Positions 1-8,138 of a stretch of 55,023 nt of DNA are shown here, one piece after another; positions within the stretch are counted from its first letter, which is position 1; the number at the start of each line of letters is the position of its first letter. The position numbers and the translations under genes were made by a program. Source of the stretch: JACKLD01 sp049297695 (lineage in GTDB: Bacteria > Pseudomonadota > Alphaproteobacteria > UBA2136 > UBA6156). The stretch covers positions 1-55,023 of the forward strand of contig JBAQUT010000022.1 of the NCBI GenBank assembly GCA_049297695.1, given 5' to 3'. The notes under the pieces were generated by a model that ran no database searches, was not told the origin of the DNA, and was given only the letters and a program-made list of their open reading frames with translations.

Positions 1-22
1 GGGGGGGGGGGGGGGGGGGGGG
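1..22. other. Poly-G run at the window edge, likely artefact
   Basis: The first 22 bases are all G. Nothing else in the window has a homopolymer of this length. A run of G at a sequence end is typical of two-colour sequencing chemistry reading past the end of a fragment, so this is more likely a contig-end artefact than biology. Confidence 0.8.
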
Positions 23-232
23 CCGGGTGGAGTCCACTCGGTCGCATCCCGTCGTAAGGCTTGCCAGTGTTCCGCCAGCCTTGCCTAGCCTTATGAAAGG
101 TGGGGCGAAAGGGCTGACATGGCGCCCCCCAAAAAACGTAAGAATGTTGCAACGCAAAGCTAAATTCATACATAAAAACAGGATGCTGTGGTGAGTGTGG
201 TGCTGTGCGCTGCATCTGACTTCTCCCTAACA
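23..232. other. Stretch without a recognisable gene
   Basis: No reading frame with a credible start and ribosome binding site is visible on either strand. The part up to about position 120 is GC-rich with short self-complementary pieces; the part after 140 is AT-richer. It could hold the end of an RNA gene or of a gene cut by the window edge, but I recognise nothing. Confidence 0.4.
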
Positions 233-255
233 CAAAGGCCCCAGAGGGGCCTTTG
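233..255. terminator. Inverted repeat downstream of mscL
   Basis: A 10-bp perfect stem (CAAAGGCCCC with AGA loop and GGGGCCTTTG) lies 18 nt beyond the mscL stop codon. It has no long T tract on either strand, so it may be a weak or factor-assisted terminator, or an mRNA 3' stabiliser. Confidence 0.6.
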
Positions 256-273
256 GTAGGTTAAGAACCAAAA

Positions 274-687
274 CTACTTGGCTTTGGCTTGTTTTTTCAA
301 CAAATCGCGTATTTCAGCCAGCAGTTGGATGTCGGTGACAGCCGCCACTTCTGGCGCTTTGTCTTTTTTAGGGCTGGCTTTGTTCAGCATTTTGATCATC
401 ATGAAGATGGCAAAGGCGATGATGGTGAAATCAAAAATGCTTTGGATGAAGGCGCCGTAGCCTAAGGAGACAGCGGCTGTTCCGGCCACAGGATCGGCGG
501 CTTTGAGGATGAGGCCAAGGTCTTTGAAATCCACCCCGCTGGTGAGCACGCCGATGATGGGCATGATGATATTTTCCACAATGCTGGACACGATTTTGCC
601 GAACGCACCCCCGATAACCACACCGACGGCGAGGTCGATAACATTGCCGCGCATGGCGAACGCTTTGAATTCTTGGATAATGCTCAT
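274..687 (-). CDS. mscL: Large-conductance mechanosensitive channel MscL
   Basis: Homopentameric inner-membrane channel that opens under membrane tension and releases solutes during hypo-osmotic shock. The 137-residue product has the usual length. Residues 3-12 form the amphipathic N-terminal helix (IIQEFKAFAM), followed by the family signature RGNVIDLAVGVVIGGAFG (13-30) in the pore-lining TM1. TM2 spans about 78-100 (GAFIQSIFDFTIIAFAIFMM), and a charged cytoplasmic helix ends the protein (LLAEIRDLLKKQ). The start at 687 has AAGGAG a few bases upstream. It is transcribed away from the UmuD-like gene, sharing a 178-bp divergent intergenic region. Confidence 0.96.
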   Translation of the reverse strand: MSIIQEFKAFAMRGNVIDLAVGVVIGGAFGKIVSSIVENIIMPIIGVLTSGVDFKDLGLILKAADPVAGTAAVSLGYGAFIQSIFDFTIIAFAIFMMIKMLNKASPKKDKAPEVAAVTDIQLLAEIRDLLKKQAKAK

Positions 688-766
688 GGGAATCTCCTTG
701 GTTTGTAGGTTAAAGTTAAGTGCATACTACCTGAAAACATAGCTTATGCAAGGGTTTGAGTAAAAA

Positions 767-792
767 ATGAACAATCTTTGAAAAAAGTTCAT
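767..792. promoter_or_regulatory. Inverted repeat, possible operator of the UmuD-like gene
   Basis: ATGAAC (767-772) and GTTCAT (787-792) form a perfect inverted repeat separated by 14 AT-rich bases, ending 8 bp before the -35 box at 801. GAAC/GTTC half-sites recall alphaproteobacterial LexA boxes, but the canonical spacing is shorter, so an SOS role is only a possibility. Confidence 0.4.
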
Positions 793-800
793 AATTAATG

Positions 801-828
801 TTGACAAGTTTGATAGACGTGCGATTAT
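801..828 (+). promoter_or_regulatory. Sigma-70-type promoter of the UmuD-like gene
   Basis: TTGACA at 801-806, a 16-base spacer and GATTAT at 823-828 (4 of 6 matches to TATAAT), 37 nt before the start codon at 866. A consensus -35 box is rare in this GC-rich window outside the AT-rich orphan genes. Confidence 0.6.
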
Positions 829-865
829 CCCATCAGGTAAACGTAACACAAAAAGGAGAACGACC

Positions 866-1384
866 ATGACACGTGGTGGACGCAGACCCGGGGCTGGACG
901 CCCCAAAGGAACGGGTAAGTTTGGCGAGGAAACAATCCCCGTGCGCGTGCCGCGCAGCATGGCCCATAAAGTGGAAGACTGGGTGCGCAGCGCTGGTAGC
1001 AAAGTGCCCTTGTTTGGCGGCACCGTGCGGGCGGGAACGCTTACCAGCGCTGATGATTTTGTGGAAGACCGCGTGAACCTGCACGATTACGTAGTCCGCA
1101 GCCCCGATACCACCTTTTTGGTGCGCGTGGCCGGCGACAGCATGATCAATGCGGGTTTGAACGAGGGCGATCTACTGGTGGTCGACCGCAGTCTGCCCGC
1201 AACCGAAGGCAAAATGATTGTGGCCGCGGTGGATGGCGAACTGACCGTGAAAGTGTTGCGTCGGGGAAAGCAAGGGGTGGAGCTCCACCCAGCCAATCCT
1301 AACTACAAGGTTATCCACGTGGGGGCTGAACAAAGCTTCGAGATTATGGGCGTGGTAACCACCGTGGTGCACGACGTGAACTGA
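866..1384 (+). CDS. UmuD/LexA-like S24 autopeptidase with N-terminal AT-hook-like motif
   Basis: 172 residues. The C-terminal half is a peptidase S24 domain: a cleavage-site-like VRAG (Ala56-Gly57), catalytic Ser92 in GDSM followed by INAGLNEGDLLVVDR, and the general-base Lys129 in ELTVKVLRR. This layout matches UmuD and other SOS autoproteases that self-cleave on a RecA filament. The N-terminus is not a LexA winged helix but a basic stretch with GRRPGAGRPKG (5-15), which contains an AT-hook-like GRP core. No umuC polymerase subunit follows; the next gene encodes a 60-residue membrane peptide. AAGGAG lies 10 nt before the ATG. It could be an UmuD homologue or a self-cleaving transcription factor. 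Confidence 0.82.
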   Translation: MTRGGRRPGAGRPKGTGKFGEETIPVRVPRSMAHKVEDWVRSAGSKVPLFGGTVRAGTLTSADDFVEDRVNLHDYVVRSPDTTFLVRVAGDSMINAGLNEGDLLVVDRSLPATEGKMIVAAVDGELTVKVLRRGKQGVELHPANPNYKVIHVGAEQSFEIMGVVTTVVHDVN

Positions 1385-1434
1385 ACGGTTAAAGCATAGC
1401 AAAAAAACAACAGAGATATAGAAGGAGAATCCCT

Positions 1435-1617
1435 ATGGGTTGGCGTGAGCTTTCGGTAACATACGATGAGAAAACAAGCTGGATGAACCAGTTGCGGCTG
1501 TGGATGTTGGCCGTGGTGGTAAGCTGGATGGCGGGCTGGGGCTTGGCCGACATGGCGCTGAAGGCGGGGGATGTTCAGGTGGCGGCAACAGCAGGGGAGG
1601 GCGTTATTCAGGGCTGA
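1435..1617 (+). CDS. Small single-span membrane protein, function unknown
   Basis: 60 residues with one strongly hydrophobic Trp-rich segment (about 20-42, LRLWMLAVVVSWMAGWGLAD) and a short soluble tail. AGAAGGAG sits 7 nt upstream of the ATG, a strong ribosome binding site. It lies 50 nt after the UmuD-like gene and may share its transcript, so a small SOS-type membrane effector is conceivable but not shown. Its 3' end overlaps the convergent methyltransferase gene by 14 nt. I recognise no family. Confidence 0.6.
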   Translation: MGWRELSVTYDEKTSWMNQLRLWMLAVVVSWMAGWGLADMALKAGDVQVAATAGEGVIQG

Positions 1618-2359
1618 GGATGCTCACAAGGCTCACTTTGCCTTCGCCTGGCTTTAGGGCTTTGGGTTGGGTTGGGTGGGGTTTCCAGCCGTGGAGGTAG
1701 ATAACCTCCAGTGTGAGGGGAAGGCGACCATCGGGGCGGGCATGAAGGTTGGCGTAGGCTTCGCACACGCTGGCCCACTGGCGGGGGGATAGGAGACCCC
1801 GCTGGCGGGCCGGGTGCCAGTTGTGGCTGGCGTGGGCGTGCAGGCTGGCAACCAAGGCTTTCATGGTGGGGAAAGTGAGGGTGATGATATCGCGGTCTAC
1901 CACGGGCATGGCCAGTTTGAGGCGCTGGAGGAGCACGCCACATTCTTGAACATCCGGCAACGGCGTGGTACGGGCGTGGGGGGGTAGCCCTGCGGCATGG
2001 AAGGCGGTGCGGAACTCGGCAAAGCTGGCGGCGCCCAACGTGCTGGCCAAAAACAAACCGTCGGGCTTCAAGTTGGCAAGGTGGGCATGAAGAGATGCCA
2101 CGGGGTCGGCAAGGGTTGCGAGGGTAAGGTTGGCGATGAGGAGGTCGCTGACTTCGCTTGGTTGCAGGTGAGCGGTGGGGAGAAGGGTTTGGGTAACTCC
2201 GTTATCCACGCTGAGGTTGGTGATGGCGGCAAACGTACGGGTGCTGTCGTTCAGGCGGTCGGCAAGGCGCTTGGCCACTTCGGCAAACACGGGCGTGGCG
2301 CCACAGGCTTTGCCCTGCACGCGGGCAAGGTGGTTGGCGGGGAAGGTAAGTTCGGTCAT
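1604..2359 (-). CDS. BioC/NDUFAF5-like SAM-dependent methyltransferase
   Basis: About 251 residues. Weakly conserved methyltransferase core: a DLLIANLTLATLADPVASLHAHLANLKPDGLFLAST segment corresponds to motifs IV-VI of class I SAM methyltransferases (the ANLTLxxL..P region and the post-methyl-transfer strand). The early glycine-rich loop is poorly preserved. Alphaproteobacteria commonly place a BioC/NDUFAF5-like methyltransferase divergent from comF, as here. The start at 2359 overlaps the divergent comF start codon; an alternative ATG is at 2371. Methylation substrate unknown. Confidence 0.7.
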   Translation of the reverse strand: MTELTFPANHLARVQGKACGATPVFAEVAKRLADRLNDSTRTFAAITNLSVDNGVTQTLLPTAHLQPSEVSDLLIANLTLATLADPVASLHAHLANLKPDGLFLASTLGAASFAEFRTAFHAAGLPPHARTTPLPDVQECGVLLQRLKLAMPVVDRDIITLTFPTMKALVASLHAHASHNWHPARQRGLLSPRQWASVCEAYANLHARPDGRLPLTLEVIYLHGWKPHPTQPKALKPGEGKVSLVSILSPE

Positions 2360-3041
2360 GGTGCACACCATGAGGCTAACACGGTCATTTGACAAGCTGG
2401 GGCGCACGCTGGTGGGCCTGCTGCTGCCACCGCATTGCCCCGTGTGCGAGGCGGTGTTGCCACTCTCCGAACCCATGAACCTGTGCCCCGTGTGCTATGG
2501 CAGGCTTCCGTGGTGGGATAAAACCGGCGTGCTGCCCCCCCAGCTCCCCAAAGCCATCGATACGTTTGATGCGCCTTGCGTGTACGAAGGCATGGTGCGG
2601 GATGCCATATTACGGATGAAATTTCAGGATACCCCCGCACTGGCAGGCGTGTTGGCCAAGCTCCTGCTGCCAGTTATTCCTTCTAACGCCACAGTATTGG
2701 TGCCGGTACCCATGCATGGCAGGGCGCTGCGGGGGCGGTTGTACAATCAGGCGGCGTTGTTGGCGCAGGCGGTTGGGAAGCTGAAAGGTATCCCCGCCGA
2801 TGTGACAGCCTTGGTGCGTATTAACCCCAGTGATGGCCAAGCCCGCCGCACCCGCGCCCAACGGTTGAAACTTTCCAGCACCGATTTTGTAGCCCACCCG
2901 CGTTTGGCAGACCAGCATGTGGTGTTGGTGGACGATATTTACACCACGGGGGCTACGGCCAAGGCGTGCGCGCTGGCGCTCCGTAAGGCGGGCGTGGCCA
3001 GCGTGCATGTGCGCACACTTGCCTATACATCTGAAAAGTAG
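2358..3041 (+). CDS. comF: ComF family phosphoribosyltransferase-like protein
   Basis: 227 residues. An N-terminal zinc ribbon (Cys27, Cys30, Cys43, Cys46 in CPVC and CPVC) is followed by a type I phosphoribosyltransferase fold with the PRPP-binding signature VVLVDDIYTTGATA near the C-terminus and the RRTRAQR segment usual for ComF. ComF proteins take part in DNA uptake in competent bacteria; comEC lies at the far end of this window. ATGs at 2358 and 2370 are possible starts. The first shares bases with the opposite-strand methyltransferase start within CATGGTG-CA-CACCATG. Confidence 0.9.
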   Translation: MVHTMRLTRSFDKLGRTLVGLLLPPHCPVCEAVLPLSEPMNLCPVCYGRLPWWDKTGVLPPQLPKAIDTFDAPCVYEGMVRDAILRMKFQDTPALAGVLAKLLLPVIPSNATVLVPVPMHGRALRGRLYNQAALLAQAVGKLKGIPADVTALVRINPSDGQARRTRAQRLKLSSTDFVAHPRLADQHVVLVDDIYTTGATAKACALALRKAGVASVHVRTLAYTSEK

Positions 3042-3128
3042 AAACAAACAGTTGCCTATACCTTAGGCGGTGTGCTGGCAGAGGTTTTATTTCGCGTGCA
3101 GCATGTATCCATAACGAAAGCAACACTC

Positions 3129-4592
3129 ATGATGATATCTCTCCATTCCCTGTTAGAAACGGTAGCTGGTTATCTGTGGGGTTGGCCGATGCTGGTGTTG
3201 CTGATGGGCACGGGGCTGATGATGAACATCGCCTTGCGCGGGTTGCCGTTGCGGCTGTTGGTGCCTTCCATGTGGGATGCCTTGGGGCCCAAAGGCAGCC
3301 GTGTGAGCGGCAGCGGGGCCATTACCAACCGTGCGGCGCTGATGACCGCGCTGGCCGCCACCGTGGGCACGGGCAACATTGCAGGCGTGGCCACGGCCAT
3401 TGCCTTGGGCGGGCCGGGGGCCGTATTTTGGATGTGGGTGAGCGGGATTATCGGCATTGCCTTGAAGTTTGCCGAAGCCCTGCTGGGCGTGCATTACCGC
3501 AGCCGTGGGGCGGATGGCCACCTGCGTGGCGGCCCCATGAGCTACTTGAGCAAAGGTGTGGGCTTACCATGGCTTGGCACGTTATACGGCGCCTTGATAG
3601 GGTTTGCGGCCTTGTGCGTGGGCGGCATGGTGCAATCTAACTCCATGGCGGATAGCTTGCTGACCACCTTTGGCTGGAGCCCTATGTGGGTAGGGTTGGT
3701 GGTGGCGGGTTCTGCCGCAGTGATTATGTTTGGGGGGTTGGGCCGCATTGCCCAAGCGGCCGACAAGCTGGTGCCCCTGATGATTGGCGTGTACGTGCTG
3801 GTGGGAACGTTGATTTTGCTGGCCAACGCGGCGTATGTGTTGCCCGCCTTGAAACTGATTGTAACCAGCGCTTTTACCGGTACAGCGGCCACAGGTGGAT
3901 TTGCCGGTGCGGCGGTGATGATGGCCATGCGGTTTGGGTTGGCGCGGGGGATATTCTCCAATGAATCCGGCCTTGGGAGCGCCGCCATTGTGGCTGCCAC
4001 GGCCCAAACTAAGCACCCTGTGGAGCAAGCTTTGGTAAGCATGACCCAAACATTCATCGATACGATTGTAGTGTGCACCTTTACGGCTTTGGTGATTGTG
4101 GTGACGGGCGTGTGGCAATCCACCGAAGTGGCCAGTGCAGGGGCTAGCTTAACGGGTTTGGCGTTTAGCACGGGCTTGGGTGGAGTAACCGTGGCGGGCA
4201 TACCGTTGGGCGCTGCCATTGTGGCGGTTTGCTTGGTTTTGTTTTCGTTCACCACCGTGTTGGGGTGGGGGTATTACGGCCAGCAGGGGGCCGTGCATGT
4301 GTGGGGGCCTAAAGTTGCCAAACCGTATTTGGTGCTGTTTCTCATCCTCACCTTTATGGGGGCCTACATGCTGCAACTGGCCGCCAGCGTGAAAGACGGT
4401 GTGCTGATGGTGTGGCTGCTGGCGGATATTGCCACGGGGCTTTTGATGATACCCAACCTGTTTGGCCTGTGGGTGTTGCGCAAGCAGGTGGTAAACCTAA
4501 CGCACGATTACCTAGCCGTGGAAAAACGTGGCGGGGCTTACAAATATAAAGCATTCCATGAAGAGATGCCGAAGGTGAAGACGCGGAAGTAG
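3129..4592 (+). CDS. Sodium:alanine/glycine symporter family protein (AGCS)
   Basis: 487 residues, polytopic inner-membrane protein with around ten to eleven hydrophobic segments. Family hallmarks are visible: the early TVGTGNIAGVATAIALGGPGAVFWMWVSG segment, GGPMSYL after the second loop, and the later RGIFSNESGLGSAAI signature, which places the unwound substrate and sodium site. It probably imports alanine or glycine with sodium. Start chosen at the ATG pair 3129/3132 because upstream codons do not look like an N-terminus. It stands alone between comF and a hydrolase. Confidence 0.93.
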   Translation: MMISLHSLLETVAGYLWGWPMLVLLMGTGLMMNIALRGLPLRLLVPSMWDALGPKGSRVSGSGAITNRAALMTALAATVGTGNIAGVATAIALGGPGAVFWMWVSGIIGIALKFAEALLGVHYRSRGADGHLRGGPMSYLSKGVGLPWLGTLYGALIGFAALCVGGMVQSNSMADSLLTTFGWSPMWVGLVVAGSAAVIMFGGLGRIAQAADKLVPLMIGVYVLVGTLILLANAAYVLPALKLIVTSAFTGTAATGGFAGAAVMMAMRFGLARGIFSNESGLGSAAIVAATAQTKHPVEQALVSMTQTFIDTIVVCTFTALVIVVTGVWQSTEVASAGASLTGLAFSTGLGGVTVAGIPLGAAIVAVCLVLFSFTTVLGWGYYGQQGAVHVWGPKVAKPYLVLFLILTFMGAYMLQLAASVKDGVLMVWLLADIATGLLMIPNLFGLWVLRKQVVNLTHDYLAVEKRGGAYKYKAFHEEMPKVKTRK

Positions 4593-4631
4593 CCTCTTGA
4601 CGCCCCCACCCGAACCCACCAAGGTGCCGGC

Positions 4632-5315
4632 ATGAGCTTTGTAACTACCTCCACCGCCGACGGGCATGTGTTGCCCCTGTTTGAAGCCAAGCCCGTGGGC
4701 GTGCCCAAGGCGGGTGTGGTGGTGTTGCACGAGGCGTTTGGGGTAACGCCGCATATTCAGCAGATGTGCGTATGGTTGGCGGGGCAGGGTTACCACGCTG
4801 TGGCGCCCGAGATGTTTGCCCGTGCCGAGCCTGTGGCCGACAAGCGGGATTTGCCGTACAACAAAGAAGGGTTTGAGCAAGGGCGGGTGTATATTCATGC
4901 CACGCCCAAAGCCCACTGGTTGGCCGATTGCAACGCGGCGGCGGCGTACCTGCAAGGTTTTGGGTTGCCCGTGGCCGCCGTGGGGTATTGTTGGGGGGGA
5001 AGCCTTGCCTACCTGATGGCCTGCCAAACGCCGGGGGTGAAGGCGGCGGATAGTTATTACGGCGGGATGATCCCCGAGTTGGTGGCCACCATGAAGCCCA
5101 ACTGCCCCGTACAGTTCCATTTGGCCACGCACGATAGGTACTTCCCGTTGGATACGGCGGTGAATGCCATCAACCACCACTTGCCTAACGCACCCGTGCA
5201 CGTGTACGTGGCCGATCATGGTTTTAACCGCAACGGCGGCATTACCTACGATGACGAGGCCGCCCAACTGGCCCGCAGCCGCACGCTGGCGTTTTTGGCG
5301 GAGTGTGTGAGGTAA
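4632..5315 (+). CDS. Dienelactone hydrolase family protein
   Basis: 227-residue cytoplasmic alpha/beta hydrolase. Catalytic triad in family positions: Cys120 in GYCWGG (nucleophile elbow), Asp168 in THDRYFP, His196 in ADHGFNR. An N-terminal HEAFGV motif forms the conserved first loop. Members hydrolyse dienelactones in chlorocatechol breakdown, but most homologues outside catabolic clusters have other or unknown carboxyl-ester substrates. No aromatic-degradation genes are nearby, so the substrate is unknown. Confidence 0.9.
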   Translation: MSFVTTSTADGHVLPLFEAKPVGVPKAGVVVLHEAFGVTPHIQQMCVWLAGQGYHAVAPEMFARAEPVADKRDLPYNKEGFEQGRVYIHATPKAHWLADCNAAAAYLQGFGLPVAAVGYCWGGSLAYLMACQTPGVKAADSYYGGMIPELVATMKPNCPVQFHLATHDRYFPLDTAVNAINHHLPNAPVHVYVADHGFNRNGGITYDDEAAQLARSRTLAFLAECVR

Positions 5316-5422
5316 AGTGCCTTGATGGAAGGCAAATGTTATGTTTTTGAATGTGTTAAACACCCTTGCGCAACGTGCTTCAATCGTGTAGCAATTTGCA
5401 ACCGAACCAAAGGAGCCCCGTG

Positions 5423-5662
5423 ATGACCGATGTTGCCAAACGCGTAAAAGAGATTATTGCCGAAAACCTAGGCGTGGACGCCGACAAAGTGGTGGAAGGC
5501 GCCAGCTTTGTGGATGATTTGGGGGCCGACAGCTTGGACACCGTGGAGCTGGTGATGGCGCTGGAAGAAGAGTTTAATATTGAAATCCCCGATGCGGCGG
5601 CGGAAAAAATCACCACCGTAAAAAGCGCCATTGAGTATGTGGAAGAGCATGTGGAAGAGTAA
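5423..5662 (+). CDS. acpP: Acyl carrier protein
   Basis: 79-residue acidic four-helix carrier of fatty-acyl intermediates. Ser37 in GADSLDTVEL receives the 4'-phosphopantetheine arm. Length and sequence are canonical. AAGGAG lies 8 nt upstream of the ATG at 5423, so the upstream in-frame codons are excluded. It heads the fatty-acid cluster with fabF at 6018, and a strong terminator directly follows, so it can be transcribed alone at high level as is usual for acpP. Confidence 0.98.
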   Translation: MTDVAKRVKEIIAENLGVDADKVVEGASFVDDLGADSLDTVELVMALEEEFNIEIPDAAAEKITTVKSAIEYVEEHVEE

Positions 5663-5677
5663 GTTTGTGTGTGTGTG

Positions 5678-5703
5678 GAAAGCCCCTGCGGGGGCTTTTT
5701 TTG
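5678..5703 (+). terminator. Rho-independent terminator of acpP
   Basis: GC-rich hairpin (AAAGCCCC, TGCG loop region, GGGGCTTT) followed by a run of T, 15 nt past the acpP stop codon. Confidence 0.88.
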
Positions 5704-5757
5704 TAGGTGAAGGGGCAGGGAAGCTGTGGTAATGTGTGGCAATATGGGAACCGAAAC

Positions 5758-6012
5758 ATGGCACTGACAAACGGACAAATGATGAAGCTGATGGGCGTAA
5801 GCGCTGCCACGGCGTTGGCAGCGCCCTTGGTGCACCATTATGTGTGTGACGATGCGGCGGTGGATTTTTTCGCGGCGATATCGGCCATGGGAACTCTCGC
5901 AACCTTAGGGTTGGCTGCAGCTTTGCCCATGCATTGGCCTAAAGAGCTGATGCAAAACCCTTCTGCTTGGTGGCACGCCACAGGCCATTTGAACACGACA
6001 TCACGGAGATAA
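5758..6012 (+). CDS. Small hydrophobic protein between acpP and fabF, function unknown
   Basis: 84 residues, with two hydrophobic segments (about 10-28, MKLMGVSAATALAAPL, and 40-58, ISAMGTLATLGLAAALP), suggesting a small two-span membrane protein or signal-anchored peptide. It starts at the ATG at 5758 and ends 5 nt before the fabF start, so it is probably cotranscribed with fabF. No good Shine-Dalgarno is visible and I recognise no family; it may be spurious. Confidence 0.4.
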   Translation: MALTNGQMMKLMGVSAATALAAPLVHHYVCDDAAVDFFAAISAMGTLATLGLAAALPMHWPKELMQNPSAWWHATGHLNTTSRR

Positions 6013-6017
6013 CGAAC

Positions 6018-7259
6018 ATGCGCAAAGTTGTGGTGACTGGTATGGGCGTGATAAGCCCTTTGGGCTTGAATGTGGCCAGCACGTGGACGGCATTAACCGC
6101 TGGACAAACAGGTTTGGGGCGCATTACGCGGTTTGACCCTGCGGCGTTCCGCTGCCATGTGGCGGGCGAGGTGAAAGGGTTTGAGGCAACTCTGGAGAAT
6201 ACAGGGTTGGATGCCAAAGCCTTGAAGCGGATGGACCGGTTTAGCCACATGGGTTTGGCGGCGGCGTGGGAAGCCATGGGGCAGGCGGGCTTGCGGGGCA
6301 TGAAAGACTGGCCTGCGGAGGCGCGGGAAAAGGTGGCGGTATTTCTTTCCAGCGGGATTGGCGGGTTGGAGAGTTTGGTGGAAGCGCAGGAGGTGTTGGC
6401 CGCCAAAGGGCCACGGGCGGTGTCGCCGCGTTCCATGGGGCAGATGCTCATCAACATGCTGGCGGGGGAGGCGAGCATCCAATACGGCGCGTTGGGGGCG
6501 AATTACAGCGTTGTATCGGCCTGTGCCAGCAGCACCCACGCGTTGGGGTTGGCCAAGATGCAGATTGAAAGCGGTCGGGCCGACGTGGTGCTGGCAGGCG
6601 GGGCGGAAGCGGCCATAACTCCGCTGGGAATTGGGGCCTTTGCAGCCATGCGGGCGCTCTCTAGCAGCTACAACGACACCCCCGCTGCCGCCAGCCGCCC
6701 CTTTGATACGGCGCGGGATGGCTTTGTGATGGGCGAGGGGGCTGCCGTGCTGGTGCTGGAATCGGAAGAGCATGCCAAGGCCCGTGGCGCCACCATTTTG
6801 GCTACCTTGGCGGGGTATGGCGAAACATCGGATGCCTCCGACCCCACCAGCCCCAGCGGCGAAGGAGCCGTGCGGGCCATGAAACAGGCGTTGCGGGATG
6901 CGGGATTGCAGGCTGCGGATGTTGGGTACATCAACGCCCATGCCACCAGCACGCCGGCGGGCGATGAAGTGGAAAGCAACGGCATCAAAAGCGTGTTTGG
7001 CACCACCGTGCCCGTGAGCGGCACCAAAGGGGCCACGGGGCATTTGCTGGGGGCAGCCGGGGCATTGGAGGCCGTGTTTGCGGTGCAGGCCTTGATAACC
7101 CAAACCTTGCCACCCACGCTGAACCTTGCCACGCCGTGCGATGGGGAGATGGATTACATCCCTTTGAAGGCGCGGAAGGTGGATGGGGTGAAGGCCGTAC
7201 TCTCCAACAGTTTTGGGTTTGGGGGCACCAACGGCAGCCTGGTGGTTACGCGCGGGTAG
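6018..7259 (+). CDS. fabF: Beta-ketoacyl-ACP synthase II
   Basis: 413 residues, condensing enzyme of type II fatty-acid elongation that joins malonyl-ACP to acyl-ACP. Active-site Cys169 in SACASSTHALG and the two catalytic histidines in NAHATSTPAGD and KGATGHLLGAAG are present, as is the C-terminal NSFGFGGTNGSLV glycine loop. The ATG at 6018 begins the typical RKVVVTGMGVISPLG N-terminus. It normally precedes mltG directly in alphaproteobacteria; here an opposite-strand protease gene lies between them, overlapping the fabF end by 14 nt. Confidence 0.97.
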   Translation: MRKVVVTGMGVISPLGLNVASTWTALTAGQTGLGRITRFDPAAFRCHVAGEVKGFEATLENTGLDAKALKRMDRFSHMGLAAAWEAMGQAGLRGMKDWPAEAREKVAVFLSSGIGGLESLVEAQEVLAAKGPRAVSPRSMGQMLINMLAGEASIQYGALGANYSVVSACASSTHALGLAKMQIESGRADVVLAGGAEAAITPLGIGAFAAMRALSSSYNDTPAAASRPFDTARDGFVMGEGAAVLVLESEEHAKARGATILATLAGYGETSDASDPTSPSGEGAVRAMKQALRDAGLQAADVGYINAHATSTPAGDEVESNGIKSVFGTTVPVSGTKGATGHLLGAAGALEAVFAVQALITQTLPPTLNLATPCDGEMDYIPLKARKVDGVKAVLSNSFGFGGTNGSLVVTRG

Positions 7260-8016
7260 AAGGGGTTTCATTCCATTCCAGCGCCGCATAAGTTTGGTGG
7301 TGGGTGGGCACCAAGGGCACGGGGCGGGCGGTGATGTTGCTAAGGTTGCGGGGGCTGCGTTCGAACCTTGGGCGGGCGATGATAGTGCAAGACTCTAAAA
7401 AACGGAGCAATCCTGTTTGTTTTTTATAAAACGTTTCAATCGCAAACCCCCAAGCTTCCAAAGCGTGAGGCGATGTGAGAGGCGCCCCTGAAACGCCGCG
7501 TTTGGCAAGTTTTTTATCGCAGGCTAACACATCACCTTCATCGGTGCTGAGTGTGAGTTTGCCCCACCCACAACGGTACGTACCATCGGCGTATCCAATA
7601 ATGCCAGACAGTTGTTGGGCAGGTGCTGGCTTTAATTGGAAACGGTGAAGTGAAAAATCACGTTCTGCGCCCTCAATTTGGACAAAGGCAACATCCGCGG
7701 TAGGATGATAAAGTGAGCCCAAGTAAGCATGTTTGGGTTTGCGCGGGATACGAATGGATGGAGGAACATAGGCCAAACGAGCCTGTGCTTCATGGCCATT
7801 TGGATCGGCAAGGGTGATGTGGTAATCTATGGATGGATTTTTTTTGAAATCGTGCCACATCGATACATCCAACGAATGCAAAGGCATAACAACAATGTTG
7901 TGAGGCCAATTGCGGGGTGTTTTTAACAGAAATGCTGTTCCTTTGCCTTCGTCTCCCAAGGTTTGAGCGACGCGGATATGTTCCAGCTTGAGGCGACGGT
8001 GAGCATGCATGGCCAT
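7246..8016 (-). CDS. Predicted trypsin-like serine peptidase, cytosolic
   Basis: About 256 residues, no signal peptide. Chymotrypsin-fold features are visible in order: GKGTAFLL opening strand, a candidate catalytic His in VVMPLHSLD, candidate Asp in DVAFVQIE, and the nucleophile in GVSGAPLTS followed by AWGFAIE, which matches the GxSGxP..GxxG of HtrA-like peptidases. It is less GC-rich than fabF and mltG and lies inverted between them, splitting a conserved operon, which suggests later insertion. No good Shine-Dalgarno; starts at 8016 or 8010 are possible. Confidence 0.65.
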   Translation of the reverse strand: MAMHAHRRLKLEHIRVAQTLGDEGKGTAFLLKTPRNWPHNIVVMPLHSLDVSMWHDFKKNPSIDYHITLADPNGHEAQARLAYVPPSIRIPRKPKHAYLGSLYHPTADVAFVQIEGAERDFSLHRFQLKPAPAQQLSGIIGYADGTYRCGWGKLTLSTDEGDVLACDKKLAKRGVSGAPLTSPHALEAWGFAIETFYKKQTGLLRFLESCTIIARPRFERSPRNLSNITARPVPLVPTHHQTYAALEWNETPSTRA

Positions 8017-8138
8017 CAATTTAATGAATACGCTGTGTGCCCACAAGTACCATGGCTAGTGCAAGGCCGCCCACCAAACATACAAGTGCCGTGCAAAAAG
8101 GGTTTGAAAACGGGCCGCGTGGGGGTAAGCTACAGCCC

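Noticed and set aside
1..22. Poly-G as a G-quadruplex or telomere-like signal
   Set aside because: It is an uninterrupted homopolymer at the sequence edge, which fits a sequencing artefact much better.
6093..7289. 398-codon open frame opposite fabF
   Set aside because: A shadow of high-GC codon use; fabF on the other strand has all catalytic motifs, and the antisense product has no recognisable domain and a His/Gly/Arg-rich composition typical of reverse frames.
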